64,000 nt of DNA, taken from assembly GCF_010748935.1 (NCBI RefSeq), contig NZ_CP048796.1:561001-625000 (forward strand), written 5' to 3'. Shown here in pieces: positions 38,088-46,885 of the stretch (within the stretch, counting starts at the first letter, position 1; every line of letters begins with the position of its first letter). The notes below the pieces were generated by a model, which saw only the letters and a program-made list of their open reading frames with translations, was not told the DNA's origin and searched no databases. The position numbers were made by a program, and so were the translations under genes. Origin of the DNA: Providencia vermicola (lineage in GTDB: Bacteria; Pseudomonadota; Gammaproteobacteria; Enterobacterales; Enterobacteriaceae).

Positions 38088-39361
38088 CAGTGAAATTAGG
38101 TGTGATCGCCGATGATTTTACCGGTGCAACCGACATTGCAGGATTTATGGTACAGAACGGCTGGCGTGTCGTTCAACTATTGAATGAACCGGATGAAAAT
38201 ACGGCTGTGCCACAAGATGTTGATGCGATTGTTATCAGCCTAAAAAGCCGTTCTTGTCCTGTCGACACCGCAATCAATGCATCCTTAAATGCCTGCCGTT
38301 GGTTAAAGCAGCAAGCTCACTGCCAACAGATTTTCTTTAAATATTGCTCCACTTTTGATTCTACAGAAAAAGGCAATATTGGACCGGTTACTGACGCATT
38401 GATGCAACAGCTTGATACGCAAGTCGCATTGATTTGTCCTGCCTTGCCAATAAACGGCAGAACCGTTGTTCATGGTCATTTATTTGTAAATGGCCAATTA
38501 CTCAATGAAAGTGGCATGCAGCATCACCCAGTGACACCAATGACAGATGCTAACTTGCTCAGAGTCATGGAAAAACAGTCTGAAGGTAAAGCCGGGTTAA
38601 TTCCATTGTCTGATATTCAGCAAGGTGACGCGCTGATTAAGCAACGTCTAGCGACTTTAGCAGAGCAAGGGGCAAGCTATATCGTTGTTGATTCATTAAC
38701 AATGAATGATTTATTGCCTATCGCAAAAGCCGTGAAAGAGATGCCTTTGCTGACGGGGGGCTCAGGTCTTGGCGCTGCGTTAGCAAATGTGGATACGGGT
38801 TGTGAATGGGGCGCGGGTGGCAGCCGTGGTGAAATACCTGCAAGCCAAGGCCGTAAAACCATTATTTTATCCGGTAGCTGCTCAGTGATGACGAATAAAC
38901 AAGTTCAAAGCTACCAGCAAATCGCGCCTGCAAAAGTTGTGGATGTGGGCGAGTGTATTGCTAACCCAGAATATGCACAGCAATTAGCGAATTGGGTTCA
39001 AGAACAAAAAATCACTGGTTTAGCCCCTTTACTCTATGCGACTCAACCACCTGAAATTCTGAAAAAAATTCAGGAAAATTATGGGGCAGAAGTGGCGAGT
39101 AGTGCAGTCGAAAACGTGTTTGGTGAAGTGGTAAAACTTCTTCAAGCGCAAGGTTATAACACTTTTATTATTGCGGGTGGCGAAACATCCGGCAAGGTCG
39201 TTCAAAGCCTAGGAACAGAGCAGCTTAGCATTGGTGCGCCAATCGCACCTGGGGTTCCATGGGTTCAGGATTTAACAAGCGGACACTGGTTGGCACTCAA
39301 ATCGGGTAATTTCGGCCAAGAGAATTTCTTCCAGTACGCACAGGAGATGTTTAATGAGTGA
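38084..39361 (+). CDS. otnK: 3-oxo-tetronate kinase (DUF1537)
   Basis: 425 aa four-carbon acid-sugar kinase. GVIADDFTGATDIAGFMVQ at the N-terminus and, in the C-terminal nucleotide-binding domain, the SGSCSVMTNKQV and IIAGGETSGKVVQSLG segments are signatures of the DUF1537 kinases. It phosphorylates 3-oxo-tetronate to its 4-phosphate. Overlaps ltnD by 4 bases and otnC by 8, so translation is coupled. Confidence 0.92.
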   Translation: MTVKLGVIADDFTGATDIAGFMVQNGWRVVQLLNEPDENTAVPQDVDAIVISLKSRSCPVDTAINASLNACRWLKQQAHCQQIFFKYCSTFDSTEKGNIGPVTDALMQQLDTQVALICPALPINGRTVVHGHLFVNGQLLNESGMQHHPVTPMTDANLLRVMEKQSEGKAGLIPLSDIQQGDALIKQRLATLAEQGASYIVVDSLTMNDLLPIAKAVKEMPLLTGGSGLGAALANVDTGCEWGAGGSRGEIPASQGRKTIILSGSCSVMTNKQVQSYQQIAPAKVVDVGECIANPEYAQQLANWVQEQKITGLAPLLYATQPPEILKKIQENYGAEVASSAVENVFGEVVKLLQAQGYNTFIIAGGETSGKVVQSLGTEQLSIGAPIAPGVPWVQDLTSGHWLALKSGNFGQENFFQYAQEMFNE

Positions 39362-39995
39362 AGAACAGGCACTACGCCAAGAACTGGCTGATTGGGCTAA
39401 ATCGATGTTTAACCGCGGCTATAGCAGTGGTGGAGCCGGAAACATCAGTGCCAAACTTCCCGATGGGAACATTATTGTTACCCCAACCAATTCAAGCTTT
39501 GGTGATTTAGATCCAGAAAGATTGAGTAAGTTGGATGCAGAAGGTAACTGGATCGATGGAGATAAGCCAACGAAAGAAGTTTCTATGCACATGGCGATGT
39601 ATCGACAGCGTCCAGACTGCCAAGCCGTGGTGCACTTACATTCGCCTTGGCTAACAGCGTTATCGTGTTTAGCGGGACTTGATAGCAGCAACTGCTTACC
39701 CCCGATCACGCCTTATTATGTGATGCGAGTTGGCAAACTACCCTTGATTCAATATTTACCACCGGGGGATGACCGTATTGGTGAAGAGATTGAAAAGTTA
39801 GCACCAAACCACAATGCGGTATTGCTATCGAATCATGGGCCTGTTGTTGGCGGTAAAACATTAAGACAAGCCTTCTTCAATGCGGAAGAACTGGAAGATA
39901 CGGCTCGTTTGTATATCACGCTACGTCAGCAAGGCTTTACAACACTCACTGAAGAGCAGGTTAACGAGCTAGAAAGCCGTTATCCAAAGAAATGA
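39354..39995 (+). CDS. otnC: 3-oxo-tetronate 4-phosphate decarboxylase
   Basis: 213 aa class II aldolase/adducin family metalloenzyme that yields dihydroxyacetone phosphate and CO2. Zinc-site residues are in VVHLHSPW near residue 93 and LLSNHGPVVGG near residue 162; GGAGNISAKLPDG near residue 25 is the substrate phosphate loop. In this context it is OtnC rather than fuculose- or ribulose-phosphate aldolase. Confidence 0.9.
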   Translation: MSEEQALRQELADWAKSMFNRGYSSGGAGNISAKLPDGNIIVTPTNSSFGDLDPERLSKLDAEGNWIDGDKPTKEVSMHMAMYRQRPDCQAVVHLHSPWLTALSCLAGLDSSNCLPPITPYYVMRVGKLPLIQYLPPGDDRIGEEIEKLAPNHNAVLLSNHGPVVGGKTLRQAFFNAEELEDTARLYITLRQQGFTTLTEEQVNELESRYPKK

Positions 39996-40005
39996 GGCAC
40001 TAAAC

Positions 40006-40785
40006 ATGGCTAAATTTGCAGCAAATCTCAGTATGATGTTTAACGAGGTTCCTTTTATCCAACGTTTTGAGCGTGCCGCACAGGCAGGTTTTACTGGCGT
40101 TGAATATCTGTTTCCTTACGAAGAGCAGCCAGAAGCTATCGCGGAAGAGCTGAAAAAACATGGATTAACACAAGCACTGTTCAATATGCCTGCGGGGGAT
40201 TGGGCTGCTGGTGAGCGCGGAATGGCATCGATACCAGGTCGTGAAGATGAATTTGCAAAAGGCGTTCATACGGCATTGCACTATGCTAAGGCATTAGGAT
40301 GTCAACAAGTGCATGCGATGGCCGGCAAAGTCGATGCCCGCTTTACGCCTGAGCAACAGCGAGCCTGCTTTATCAAGAATATCCAATATGCAGCGGATGT
40401 GATGGCAGAACATGGTATTCGCGTCTTAATTGAACCGATTAATACGCGTGATATGCCTGGCTACTTCTTAACGACACAGAAGCAAGCTGAAGCCTTACTC
40501 CCTGAAATTGCTCGTGAAAACGTCTTTATTCAATTGGATCTTTATCACTGCCAAATCATGGAAGGTGATTTATTGAAAACAATTGAGCGTTTATGGGGTA
40601 AATTTAGTCATATTCAGATAGCTTCAGTGCCTTATCGTCACGAACCTGATAGCGGTGAAGTCAACTACCCATGGATTTTCGAGCAACTCGACAAAATGGG
40701 TTATCAAGGTTGGCTGGGATGTGAATATCATCCTGCGGGCCGCACAGAAGACGGTTTAGGGTGGCTGAAACAAGCACAGTCATAA
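40006..40785 (+). CDS. otnI: 2-oxo-tetronate isomerase
   Basis: 259 aa TIM-barrel enzyme related to hydroxypyruvate isomerase (Hyi). AANLSMMFNEVPFIQRFERAA, the metal-binding LIEPINTRDMPGYFL around residue 142 and LGCEYHPAGRTEDGLGWL at the C-terminus are typical. With LtnD upstream its likely role is conversion of 2-oxo-tetronate to 3-oxo-tetronate for OtnK. Starts 10 bases after otnC. Confidence 0.88.
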   Translation: MAKFAANLSMMFNEVPFIQRFERAAQAGFTGVEYLFPYEEQPEAIAEELKKHGLTQALFNMPAGDWAAGERGMASIPGREDEFAKGVHTALHYAKALGCQQVHAMAGKVDARFTPEQQRACFIKNIQYAADVMAEHGIRVLIEPINTRDMPGYFLTTQKQAEALLPEIARENVFIQLDLYHCQIMEGDLLKTIERLWGKFSHIQIASVPYRHEPDSGEVNYPWIFEQLDKMGYQGWLGCEYHPAGRTEDGLGWLKQAQS

Positions 40786-40797
40786 ACAGGAGAACCT

Positions 40798-41565
40798 ATG
40801 ATCCCTTCAGAGCGTCGTGATTTTATTTACCGTTACGTTCATGAATACCAAACCGTTTCGATCAACGATTTGGTTGAACTGATGAATGTGTCACATATGA
40901 CGGTAAGACGTGATATTCGCATGCTCGAAGAAGAAGGGAAGGTGGTCGCAATCAGCGGTGGTGTTCGTTTAAACGATGCGTTACGCCAAGAGTTACCTTG
41001 GAGTGAGAAAGCGCGTCTACACCATCGCAGTAAACGTGAGATAGGTAAATTTGCCTCATCGCTCGTTGAAGACGGGCAAGTGGTGTATCTCGATGCGGGA
41101 ACGACCACATTTGAAATCGCTCGTGTGTTAGGTGAACGGTTTAATTTAACGATTGTGACTAACGATTTTTCGATCATGCAGTATTTGATGAATAAATCGC
41201 AACTCAATCTCTATCACACGGGAGGGCAAGTCGATAAACGCAATCATTCGTGTGTTGGTAATACCGCAGCGATGATGCTGAAAACGTTAAATGTTGATGT
41301 GGCATTTATTAGTACAAGCTCTTGGGATTTACTGCATGGTGTCTCTACGCCCCATGAAGAAAAAGTGCAGATAAAACAAACACTACTAGATGTTGCTCGG
41401 CGCTGTGTGCTGGTTTCTGACAGTAGTAAATTTGGCAAATACGGTATGTTTCGTGTTTGTCCACTCAATCAATTGCATGACATCATTTGCGACGATCAAC
41501 TACCAAACGATGCTGTGCAGCGGATAACAGAACAAAATATAAAACTTCATTTAATAAAGACATAA
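40798..41565 (+). CDS. DeoR/GlpR-family regulator of the tetronate operon
   Basis: 255 aa. N-terminal winged HTH (VSINDLVELMNVSHMTVRRDIRMLEEEGKV, residues about 19-48) and a C-terminal sugar-phosphate sensor with VYLDAGTTTFEIARVL and VSDSSKFGKYG, the ligand-site motifs of the family. It lies inside the operon, 12 bases after otnI, so it is co-transcribed with its presumed targets; repression relieved by a phosphorylated tetronate is the likely mode (inference). Confidence 0.9.
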   Translation: MIPSERRDFIYRYVHEYQTVSINDLVELMNVSHMTVRRDIRMLEEEGKVVAISGGVRLNDALRQELPWSEKARLHHRSKREIGKFASSLVEDGQVVYLDAGTTTFEIARVLGERFNLTIVTNDFSIMQYLMNKSQLNLYHTGGQVDKRNHSCVGNTAAMMLKTLNVDVAFISTSSWDLLHGVSTPHEEKVQIKQTLLDVARRCVLVSDSSKFGKYGMFRVCPLNQLHDIICDDQLPNDAVQRITEQNIKLHLIKT

Positions 41566-41621
41566 ATAAATCTTACCTAATGATAAATAGCCAGAAATAG
41601 GCTATTTCAAGGAGAATAACA

Positions 41622-42581
41622 ATGAAAGTTATCATCACTGGCGGCGCTGGCTTTTTAGGTCAGCAGCTAGCCGCTGCTTTACTTAAAAATAGCCAGGGTT
41701 TTCAATTTGACCAACTCGTTCTAGCGGACATTCAGTGCCCTACATCCCCAATTGAAGATGCTAGAGTGAGCTGTGTGGCAACGGATTTAACTCAAGCAGG
41801 TGCTGCTGATCAACTGATTGATGCACAAACCGATGTGGTTTACCACCTAGCTGCAATTGTGAGTAGCCATGCTGAAAGTGATTTCGATTTAGGCATGAAA
41901 GTGAATTTCGAAGCAACACGTCAGTTGTTAGAAGTGGCTCGTGCTAAAAATCCGGCCATGAAGTTTATCTTTACCAGTTCTTTAGCCGTATTTGGTGGTG
42001 AGCTGCCAGATGTGATCACCGACCTATGTGTTGTGAATCCGCAATCTTCATATGGCGCTCAAAAAGCCATGTGTGAGTTGATGGTTAACGACTACTCACG
42101 TAAAGGTTATGTTGACGGACGTGTGTTACGTCTACCGACCATCAGTGTTCGCCCAGGAGTGCCTAACAAGGCTGCTTCATCATTTGCCAGTGGGATCATT
42201 CGTGAGCCATTAAATGGTATTGAAAGTGTTTGCCCAGTTTCACCTGAACTTGCTTTGTGGCTGTCTAGCCCAGAAACCGTGGTGAGCAATTTCATCCATG
42301 CTGCAACTATTTCAGCAGAGAAATTTGGCCTTTCTCGTACCGTTAACTTACCGGGAATTACCGTAACGGTTCAAGGAATGATTGATGCGCTACGCGATGT
42401 CGCTGGTCAAGACGCTGTTGACCTTATTCGTTTCGAACCTGATGAAGCTATTAACCGTATCGTCGCGAGTTGGCCGGGCAAATTTGATATTAGCCGTGCG
42501 TTAGGCCTTGGCTTTCGTGCAGATGGTTCATTTGCTGATGCGATCCGTTCGTTCATCACTCACCACGGCTCACAGCAATAG
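41622..42581 (+). CDS. denD: D-erythronate dehydrogenase
   Basis: 319 aa extended short-chain dehydrogenase. NAD-binding TGGAGFLGQQLA at residues 6-17, catalytic Tyr/Lys in YGAQK at residues 144-148 and the Ser in FTSSLAVFGG. DenD oxidises D-erythronate to 3-oxo-tetronate, feeding the same OtnK/OtnC steps. It follows the regulator by 56 bases with its own ribosome site (AAGGAG). Confidence 0.9.
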   Translation: MKVIITGGAGFLGQQLAAALLKNSQGFQFDQLVLADIQCPTSPIEDARVSCVATDLTQAGAADQLIDAQTDVVYHLAAIVSSHAESDFDLGMKVNFEATRQLLEVARAKNPAMKFIFTSSLAVFGGELPDVITDLCVVNPQSSYGAQKAMCELMVNDYSRKGYVDGRVLRLPTISVRPGVPNKAASSFASGIIREPLNGIESVCPVSPELALWLSSPETVVSNFIHAATISAEKFGLSRTVNLPGITVTVQGMIDALRDVAGQDAVDLIRFEPDEAINRIVASWPGKFDISRALGLGFRADGSFADAIRSFITHHGSQQ

Positions 42582-42591
42582 GGGATAAGCG

Positions 42592-43968
42592 ATGTCCTAT
42601 ATTCCTATTATTGGCCTCGCAGTGGCCATATTTGTCCTGATCTTCTTGGTATTACGAACGCGTATTCATGCGTTACTTGCCATGTTGATTGCGGCTGCAA
42701 TCGCCGGTATTTCTGGTGGATTAACAGCGGCCGAAACAGTGACTGTCATTACAAAAGGTTTTGGTAGTACACTCGGTGGCATCGGTATTGTTATCGGTCT
42801 CGGGGTAATGATGGGAAGGGTGCTAGAAGTTTCTGGTGCCGCTGAACAGATAGCTTATAGTTTTATTCGTTGGTTAGGAAAAAAGCGTGAAGAATGGGCG
42901 CTGGCTATTACAGGTTATATCGTCAGTATCCCTATTTTTGTTGATTCGGCATTCGTTATTCTTTATCCGTTGGCGAAAGCGTTAGCAAAGAACGGTAAGC
43001 GCAGTTTGTTAACCCTAGGTGTTGCATTAGCGGGTGGTCTGGTGGTCACACACCATACTGTACCGCCAACGCCAGGTCCTTTGGGGGTTGCAGGCATTTT
43101 TGGTGTTGATATTGGTGCCATGATATTAACGGGGATGACCCTTGCGGTGCCTTGCGTGATTGGTATTGTTTTTTACGCAAAATGGCTAGCGGTTAAATAC
43201 CCTGAGTTCATGCCTGATGACAGCAACAATGCCGATTTAAAAGAAATCCACGATCGTTATATGGAAGAAAAGGCAAATAAACCGTTACCAAGCCTGTTCT
43301 TATCTGTATTGCCTATCGTCACGCCGATCTTGCTGATTTTTATTAACGCAGTTAATGGGTTATTGCTGAAAACTGACACTTTCCAAGGTATGGATGATAA
43401 TTGGTACTTCCAAACCTTCCAATTCCTTGGGGCACCTATAATCGCTTTATCGATCAGTGTGTTAATCTCGGTTTATACATTGATGCCAAAAGCGACAAAG
43501 GAAGAAGTCATCGACCGTATGGAAGAAGGCTTACAGTCAGCGGGTATCATTTTATTGGTAACAGGTGCTGGCGGTGCATTAGGCGCAGTGCTACGTGATA
43601 GTGGGACGGGGAATATTTTAGCCGAGCATGTGGCGAGCTTACCGATCACGCCTGTGCTCATCCCATTTATTATCGCAACCTTAGTACGTTTAATTCAGGG
43701 CTCAGGCACCGTCGCGATGATCACGGCAGCTTCAATATCTGCGCCAATCATTAGCCAAATTCCGGATATTAATCTACTTGTCGCTGCTCAAGCAGCAACT
43801 ATGGGGTCATTATTCTTCGGATATTTTAACGACAGCCTTTACTGGGTTGTGAATAGAATGATGGGTATTAAGGACGTTAAACAGCAGATGATGGTCTGGT
43901 CTATTCCAACAACGATAGCTTGGGCAATCGGTCTGGTGGGCGTTCTAATCCTTGATGTAGTTCTCTGA
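42592..43968 (+). CDS. GntP-family acid-sugar permease
   Basis: 458 aa inner-membrane proton symporter of the gluconate permease family with about twelve hydrophobic segments; GGIGIVIGLGVMMGRVLEVSGAA, THHTVPPTPGPLGVAGIFGVD and RLIQGSGTVAMITAASI are family hallmarks. Last gene of the operon, 10 bases after denD, so its substrate is most likely L-threonate and/or D-erythronate. A terminator lies 32 bases downstream. Confidence 0.9.
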   Translation: MSYIPIIGLAVAIFVLIFLVLRTRIHALLAMLIAAAIAGISGGLTAAETVTVITKGFGSTLGGIGIVIGLGVMMGRVLEVSGAAEQIAYSFIRWLGKKREEWALAITGYIVSIPIFVDSAFVILYPLAKALAKNGKRSLLTLGVALAGGLVVTHHTVPPTPGPLGVAGIFGVDIGAMILTGMTLAVPCVIGIVFYAKWLAVKYPEFMPDDSNNADLKEIHDRYMEEKANKPLPSLFLSVLPIVTPILLIFINAVNGLLLKTDTFQGMDDNWYFQTFQFLGAPIIALSISVLISVYTLMPKATKEEVIDRMEEGLQSAGIILLVTGAGGALGAVLRDSGTGNILAEHVASLPITPVLIPFIIATLVRLIQGSGTVAMITAASISAPIISQIPDINLLVAAQAATMGSLFFGYFNDSLYWVVNRMMGIKDVKQQMMVWSIPTTIAWAIGLVGVLILDVVL

Positions 43969-44000
43969 TAGCCAACGCTCTTTTATTCTGCCAATAATTC

Positions 44001-44034
44001 AAAGCGCCATTCAAATCATGAGTGGCGCTTTTTT
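44001..44034 (+). terminator. Terminator of the tetronate operon
   Basis: AAAGCGCCA / TGGCGCTTT perfect 9-bp stem with a 13-base loop and T-run; A/T flanks make it usable from the minus strand too, where the 47-codon ORF ends at 44033. Confidence 0.9.
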
Positions 44035-44176
44035 ATTCTCGAGCGGGGGCAATGAAGATATCTTGTGCTAAGGCATGTCCACCTTCAATATCAACCAAGG
44101 CGTCACGCAAAATATGCGATGAATCAGCCTTGAATTGGCATTTATAGGTATAAATAGAGGCTTTGCTGTATATCAT
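44033..44176 (-). CDS. Candidate small protein, 47 aa, upstream of udp
   Basis: Minus-strand frame from ATG at 44176 to TAA ending on the tetronate terminator. The product begins MIYSKASIYTYKCQFKADSS and continues with HILRDALVDIEGGHALAQDI. It has coding-like composition (balanced polar and hydrophobic residues, few rare codons) and is served by a bidirectional terminator, but no strong ribosome site precedes the ATG. It is either a real small gene or the C-terminal remnant of a lost gene; E. coli has ysgA in this interval, but I see no match to it. Unrecognised. Confidence 0.4.
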   Translation of the reverse strand: MIYSKASIYTYKCQFKADSSHILRDALVDIEGGHALAQDIFIAPARE

Positions 44177-44290
44177 TAACAACAATCAATACTTCTCATC
44201 ATGGCTAATCAAATTTTATAAGTGTTGTTTCAGTGCTCCTCTCGGTATCGTCTATACTGATCGGATACTTAGGTCTACACGCTTGTTTTA

Positions 44291-44306
44291 TGTGACTTGA
44301 ATCACT
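44291..44306 (+). promoter_or_regulatory. CRP site 2 of udp
   Basis: TGTGA-CTTGAA-TCACT, 9 of 10 core matches. Its centre is 52 bases upstream of the second CRP site. Confidence 0.75.
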
Positions 44307-44342
44307 TTATTTTGCAACATAAACATATCGATTTTCATTAAA

Positions 44343-44358
44343 GGTGATTAATGTCACT
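44343..44358 (+). promoter_or_regulatory. CRP site 1 of udp
   Basis: GGTGA-TTAATG-TCACT, 8 of 10 core matches, centred about 41 bases before the start predicted from the TATATT -10 at 44380. The two-site spacing is that of E. coli CytR/CRP promoters such as udp, with room for CytR between. Confidence 0.7.
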
Positions 44359-44379
44359 AAACTGTTTGGGGTTTACCGC

Positions 44380-44385
44380 TATATT
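44380..44385 (+). promoter_or_regulatory. -10 element of udp
   Basis: TATATT, placing the start near 44392 and CRP site 1 at about -41.5, a class II CRP position. Confidence 0.5.
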
Positions 44386-44433
44386 ACTCTTAACGTATAA
44401 ATTCAATGATGCCATTGTGTAAAGGAGTTTGAT

Positions 44434-45189
44434 ATGTCTGACGTATTCCACTTAGGCTTAAAAAAGAGTGACTTGCAGGGTGCTACTGTTGCTATTGTTC
44501 CCGGTGACCCGAATCGCGTTGAGAAAATCGCACGTTTGATGGATAACCCAGTACATCTCGCTTCTCTGCGTGAGTTCACCTCTTGGCGTGGTGAGCTTGA
44601 TGGTAAAGCCGTGATTGTGTGTTCTACAGGTATCGGTGGTCCTTCTACCTCGATTGCTGTAGAAGAATTAGCACAGTTAGGGATCCGTACTTTCTTACGT
44701 ATTGGTACAACAGGTGCTATCCAAGAAAACATCAATGTAGGTGATGTTTTGGTGACGACAGGCGCAGTAAGACTGGATGGCGCGAGCCAGCACTTTGCAC
44801 CTCTTGAATACCCTGCGGTTGCTGACTTTACATGTACAAATGCTCTCTATGATGCAGCAAAAGAAGCGGGGGCGACCGTCCATGTGGGGGTGACGGCTTC
44901 CTCTGATACCTTCTATCCAGGACAAGAACGCTACGATACCTATACAGGCCGTGTGATGCGCCATTTCAGAGGTTCAATGAAAGAATGGCAAGATATGGGT
45001 GTCATGAATTATGAAATGGAATCTGCAACATTATTGACTATGTGTTCAAGCCAAGGTTTACGGGCTGGTATGGTCGCTGGTGTGATTGTTAACCGTACCC
45101 AACAAGAAATCCCTAATGAAGCCTTGCTGAAGAAAACAGAAGGTAATGTGTTGAGTATTGTGGTTGAGGCTGCTCGCCGCCTACTTTAA
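44434..45189 (+). CDS. udp: Uridine phosphorylase
   Basis: 251 aa (E. coli 253). Hexameric enzyme cleaving uridine with phosphate to uracil and ribose-1-phosphate. Family motifs: [23 protein letters not shown] at the N-terminus, [10 protein letters not shown]-type phosphate site ([20 protein letters not shown]) and [21 protein letters not shown] at the ribose-binding site. ATG after AAAGGAG. Control by CRP and probably CytR is indicated by the upstream sites. A terminator at 45304 follows. Confidence 0.97.
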   Translation: MSDVFHLGLKKSDLQGATVAIVPGDPNRVEKIARLMDNPVHLASLREFTSWRGELDGKAVIVCSTGIGGPSTSIAVEELAQLGIRTFLRIGTTGAIQENINVGDVLVTTGAVRLDGASQHFAPLEYPAVADFTCTNALYDAAKEAGATVHVGVTASSDTFYPGQERYDTYTGRVMRHFRGSMKEWQDMGVMNYEMESATLLTMCSSQGLRAGMVAGVIVNRTQQEIPNEALLKKTEGNVLSIVVEAARRLL

Positions 45190-45303
45190 TTGCGTCATTA
45201 CTGGCTCGTTTACTTACGCTTTCACTCGGTTGTGAATAAACAGTAGACGAGCCCAGTTCACTTTCTCTCTTGGTTTATTTTCATCTTTATCGCTCATTTT
45301 ATT

Positions 45304-45332
45304 AATGCCTGCTTAATTGCAGGTATTTTTTC
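45304..45332 (+). terminator. Terminator downstream of udp
   Basis: AATGCCTGC / GCAGGTATT stem (one G-T pair), 6-base loop and T-run. A weaker imperfect repeat lies at about 45201-45256. Confidence 0.75.
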
Positions 45333-45394
45333 TGATTTTTTTCGAGGCATAATCTGTTATGGTTTTGAGAACAATCAACATTATAGGTAAGAAG

Positions 45395-46180
45395 ATGATG
45401 ACCAAAACACCTTATTTGCACCCTTCAGTATTGCCTCTTAAAGGCGGCGTTAATTTCCGTGACCTTGGTGGGAAAAAATTAGCGAATGGTAATAAAATTA
45501 AGTCAGGTTTATTGTTTCGCTCAGGGGCTCTCAACCATTTAACTGAAGAGGATTTGATCATTTTACAAGATCAAAATCTCTATCAGATATTAGATTATCG
45601 CGATGTTGCTGAAATTAAATCAAAACCAGATATTGTTTGGGATGGCGCTCATTATGTTAATGCACCCGCAAACCCTATGGCTAAAGAGGTGAGTGCTGAT
45701 CTTGATAAATTAACCCCTGAACTCCTTGAAAAATTTGATCCTAAAATTTTCATGAACCGTCTTTACGAACTGCTGCCGCTAAATAATCCAGCTTATCATC
45801 AACTGGTGAATATGCTAAAGCAGCCAGAAAAAGGCGGTATCGTTCAGCACTGTGCCGTTGGTAAAGATCGTACCGGCGTTGGTTCAGCTTTAGTACTATT
45901 TGCACTTGGCGCTGATTTAGACACCGTCATGGAAGATTACTTGCTAACAAACGAAACGTTGGCCCCATATCGCAAGCATTTACTGGAAGAACACGCCCAG
46001 AGAATGAGCGAAAGCGCAGTGAAGAAGTTTGAATATGTCTATTCAGTACGCGAAGAGTTTTTACTGACAGCGATAAATAGTATAAATAATCATTATGGCA
46101 GCATTGATAAGTGGTTAGAGACGGATTTTGGTTTGGATAAGTCTGGTCGCAGCGTGCTGCAAAGCTATTTTATCGAATAG
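45395..46180 (+). CDS. Tyrosine/serine phosphatase (Y_phosphatase3 type)
   Basis: 261 aa from ATG at 45395 (frame opens at 45359; the later ATG has GTAAGAAG upstream and fits the family start). The P-loop HCAVGKDRTG has the nucleophile C153 and R159; GGVNFRDLGG near residue 16 and LFRSGAL near residue 40 are typical of the Y_phosphatase3 family, which acts on phosphotyrosine and in some members phosphoinositides or phospholipids. No exported signal is visible. It is absent from this spot in E. coli. Physiological substrate unknown. Confidence 0.85.
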   Translation: MMTKTPYLHPSVLPLKGGVNFRDLGGKKLANGNKIKSGLLFRSGALNHLTEEDLIILQDQNLYQILDYRDVAEIKSKPDIVWDGAHYVNAPANPMAKEVSADLDKLTPELLEKFDPKIFMNRLYELLPLNNPAYHQLVNMLKQPEKGGIVQHCAVGKDRTGVGSALVLFALGADLDTVMEDYLLTNETLAPYRKHLLEEHAQRMSESAVKKFEYVYSVREEFLLTAINSINNHYGSIDKWLETDFGLDKSGRSVLQSYFIE

Positions 46181-46244
46181 TTAGTTTAATATTGGTTTAT
46201 TACATATTCGTTAATGTACTCACCAAGTTATCATTAAGGGAGAA

Positions 46245-46781
46245 ATGACGGTGACACTAAATGAAATAGTCCATGCGGTGACTGAGTTTACCCGTGAACA
46301 TGAAATATGGGCACTACCAATCATTTTCTTTCTCGCTTTTGGTGAATCTTTAGCATTTTTATCCTTACTGTTACCTGCGACCGTCATTTTACTTGGCTTA
46401 GGGGCTTTAATCGGAGAAAGCGGTATCACATTTTGGCCTGTATGGCTTGCCGCGACATTAGGCGCGTTTTTTGGTGATTGGCTTTCTTACTGGTTTGGTT
46501 TTCACTACAAAGACAATGTTCGTAAAATGTGGCCTATTTCTCGTAAACCACAGATGATAGATCGCGGGCAGCACTTCTTTAATCGTTGGGGGATCTGGAG
46601 CGTATTTTTAGGACGTTTCTTTGGACCATTTAGAGCCGTAGTGCCTTTAGTTGCAGGCATTTGTAAAATGCCGAAACGTTACTTTCAGGTCGCGAATATT
46701 GTTTCTGCGATGATATGGGCATTCGGTATATTAGCGCCAGGCGCTTTTGGCCTACGTTGGTTGGCTCATTGGATGGGATAA
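46245..46781 (+). CDS. DedA-family membrane protein
   Basis: 178 aa. SLAFLSLLLPATVILLGLGALIGESG and the signature GRFFGPFRAVVPLVAGICKMP near residue 125 place it in the DedA/VTT family, closest to the YabI subgroup; such proteins are linked to undecaprenyl-phosphate or phospholipid recycling and membrane potential. It is shorter than YabI (about 254 aa), ending after a single C-terminal helix. GGGAG precedes the ATG by 8 bases. Confidence 0.83.
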   Translation: MTVTLNEIVHAVTEFTREHEIWALPIIFFLAFGESLAFLSLLLPATVILLGLGALIGESGITFWPVWLAATLGAFFGDWLSYWFGFHYKDNVRKMWPISRKPQMIDRGQHFFNRWGIWSVFLGRFFGPFRAVVPLVAGICKMPKRYFQVANIVSAMIWAFGILAPGAFGLRWLAHWMG

Positions 46782-46885
46782 GCTGCGAAGCTGTTCGCAA
46801 TTTATGGCTTACTTCAAATTACTTCTGGACAGATATACAGTATCCGATTACTTTACATTGGATCACGTAATGTAAGGATTTAACA

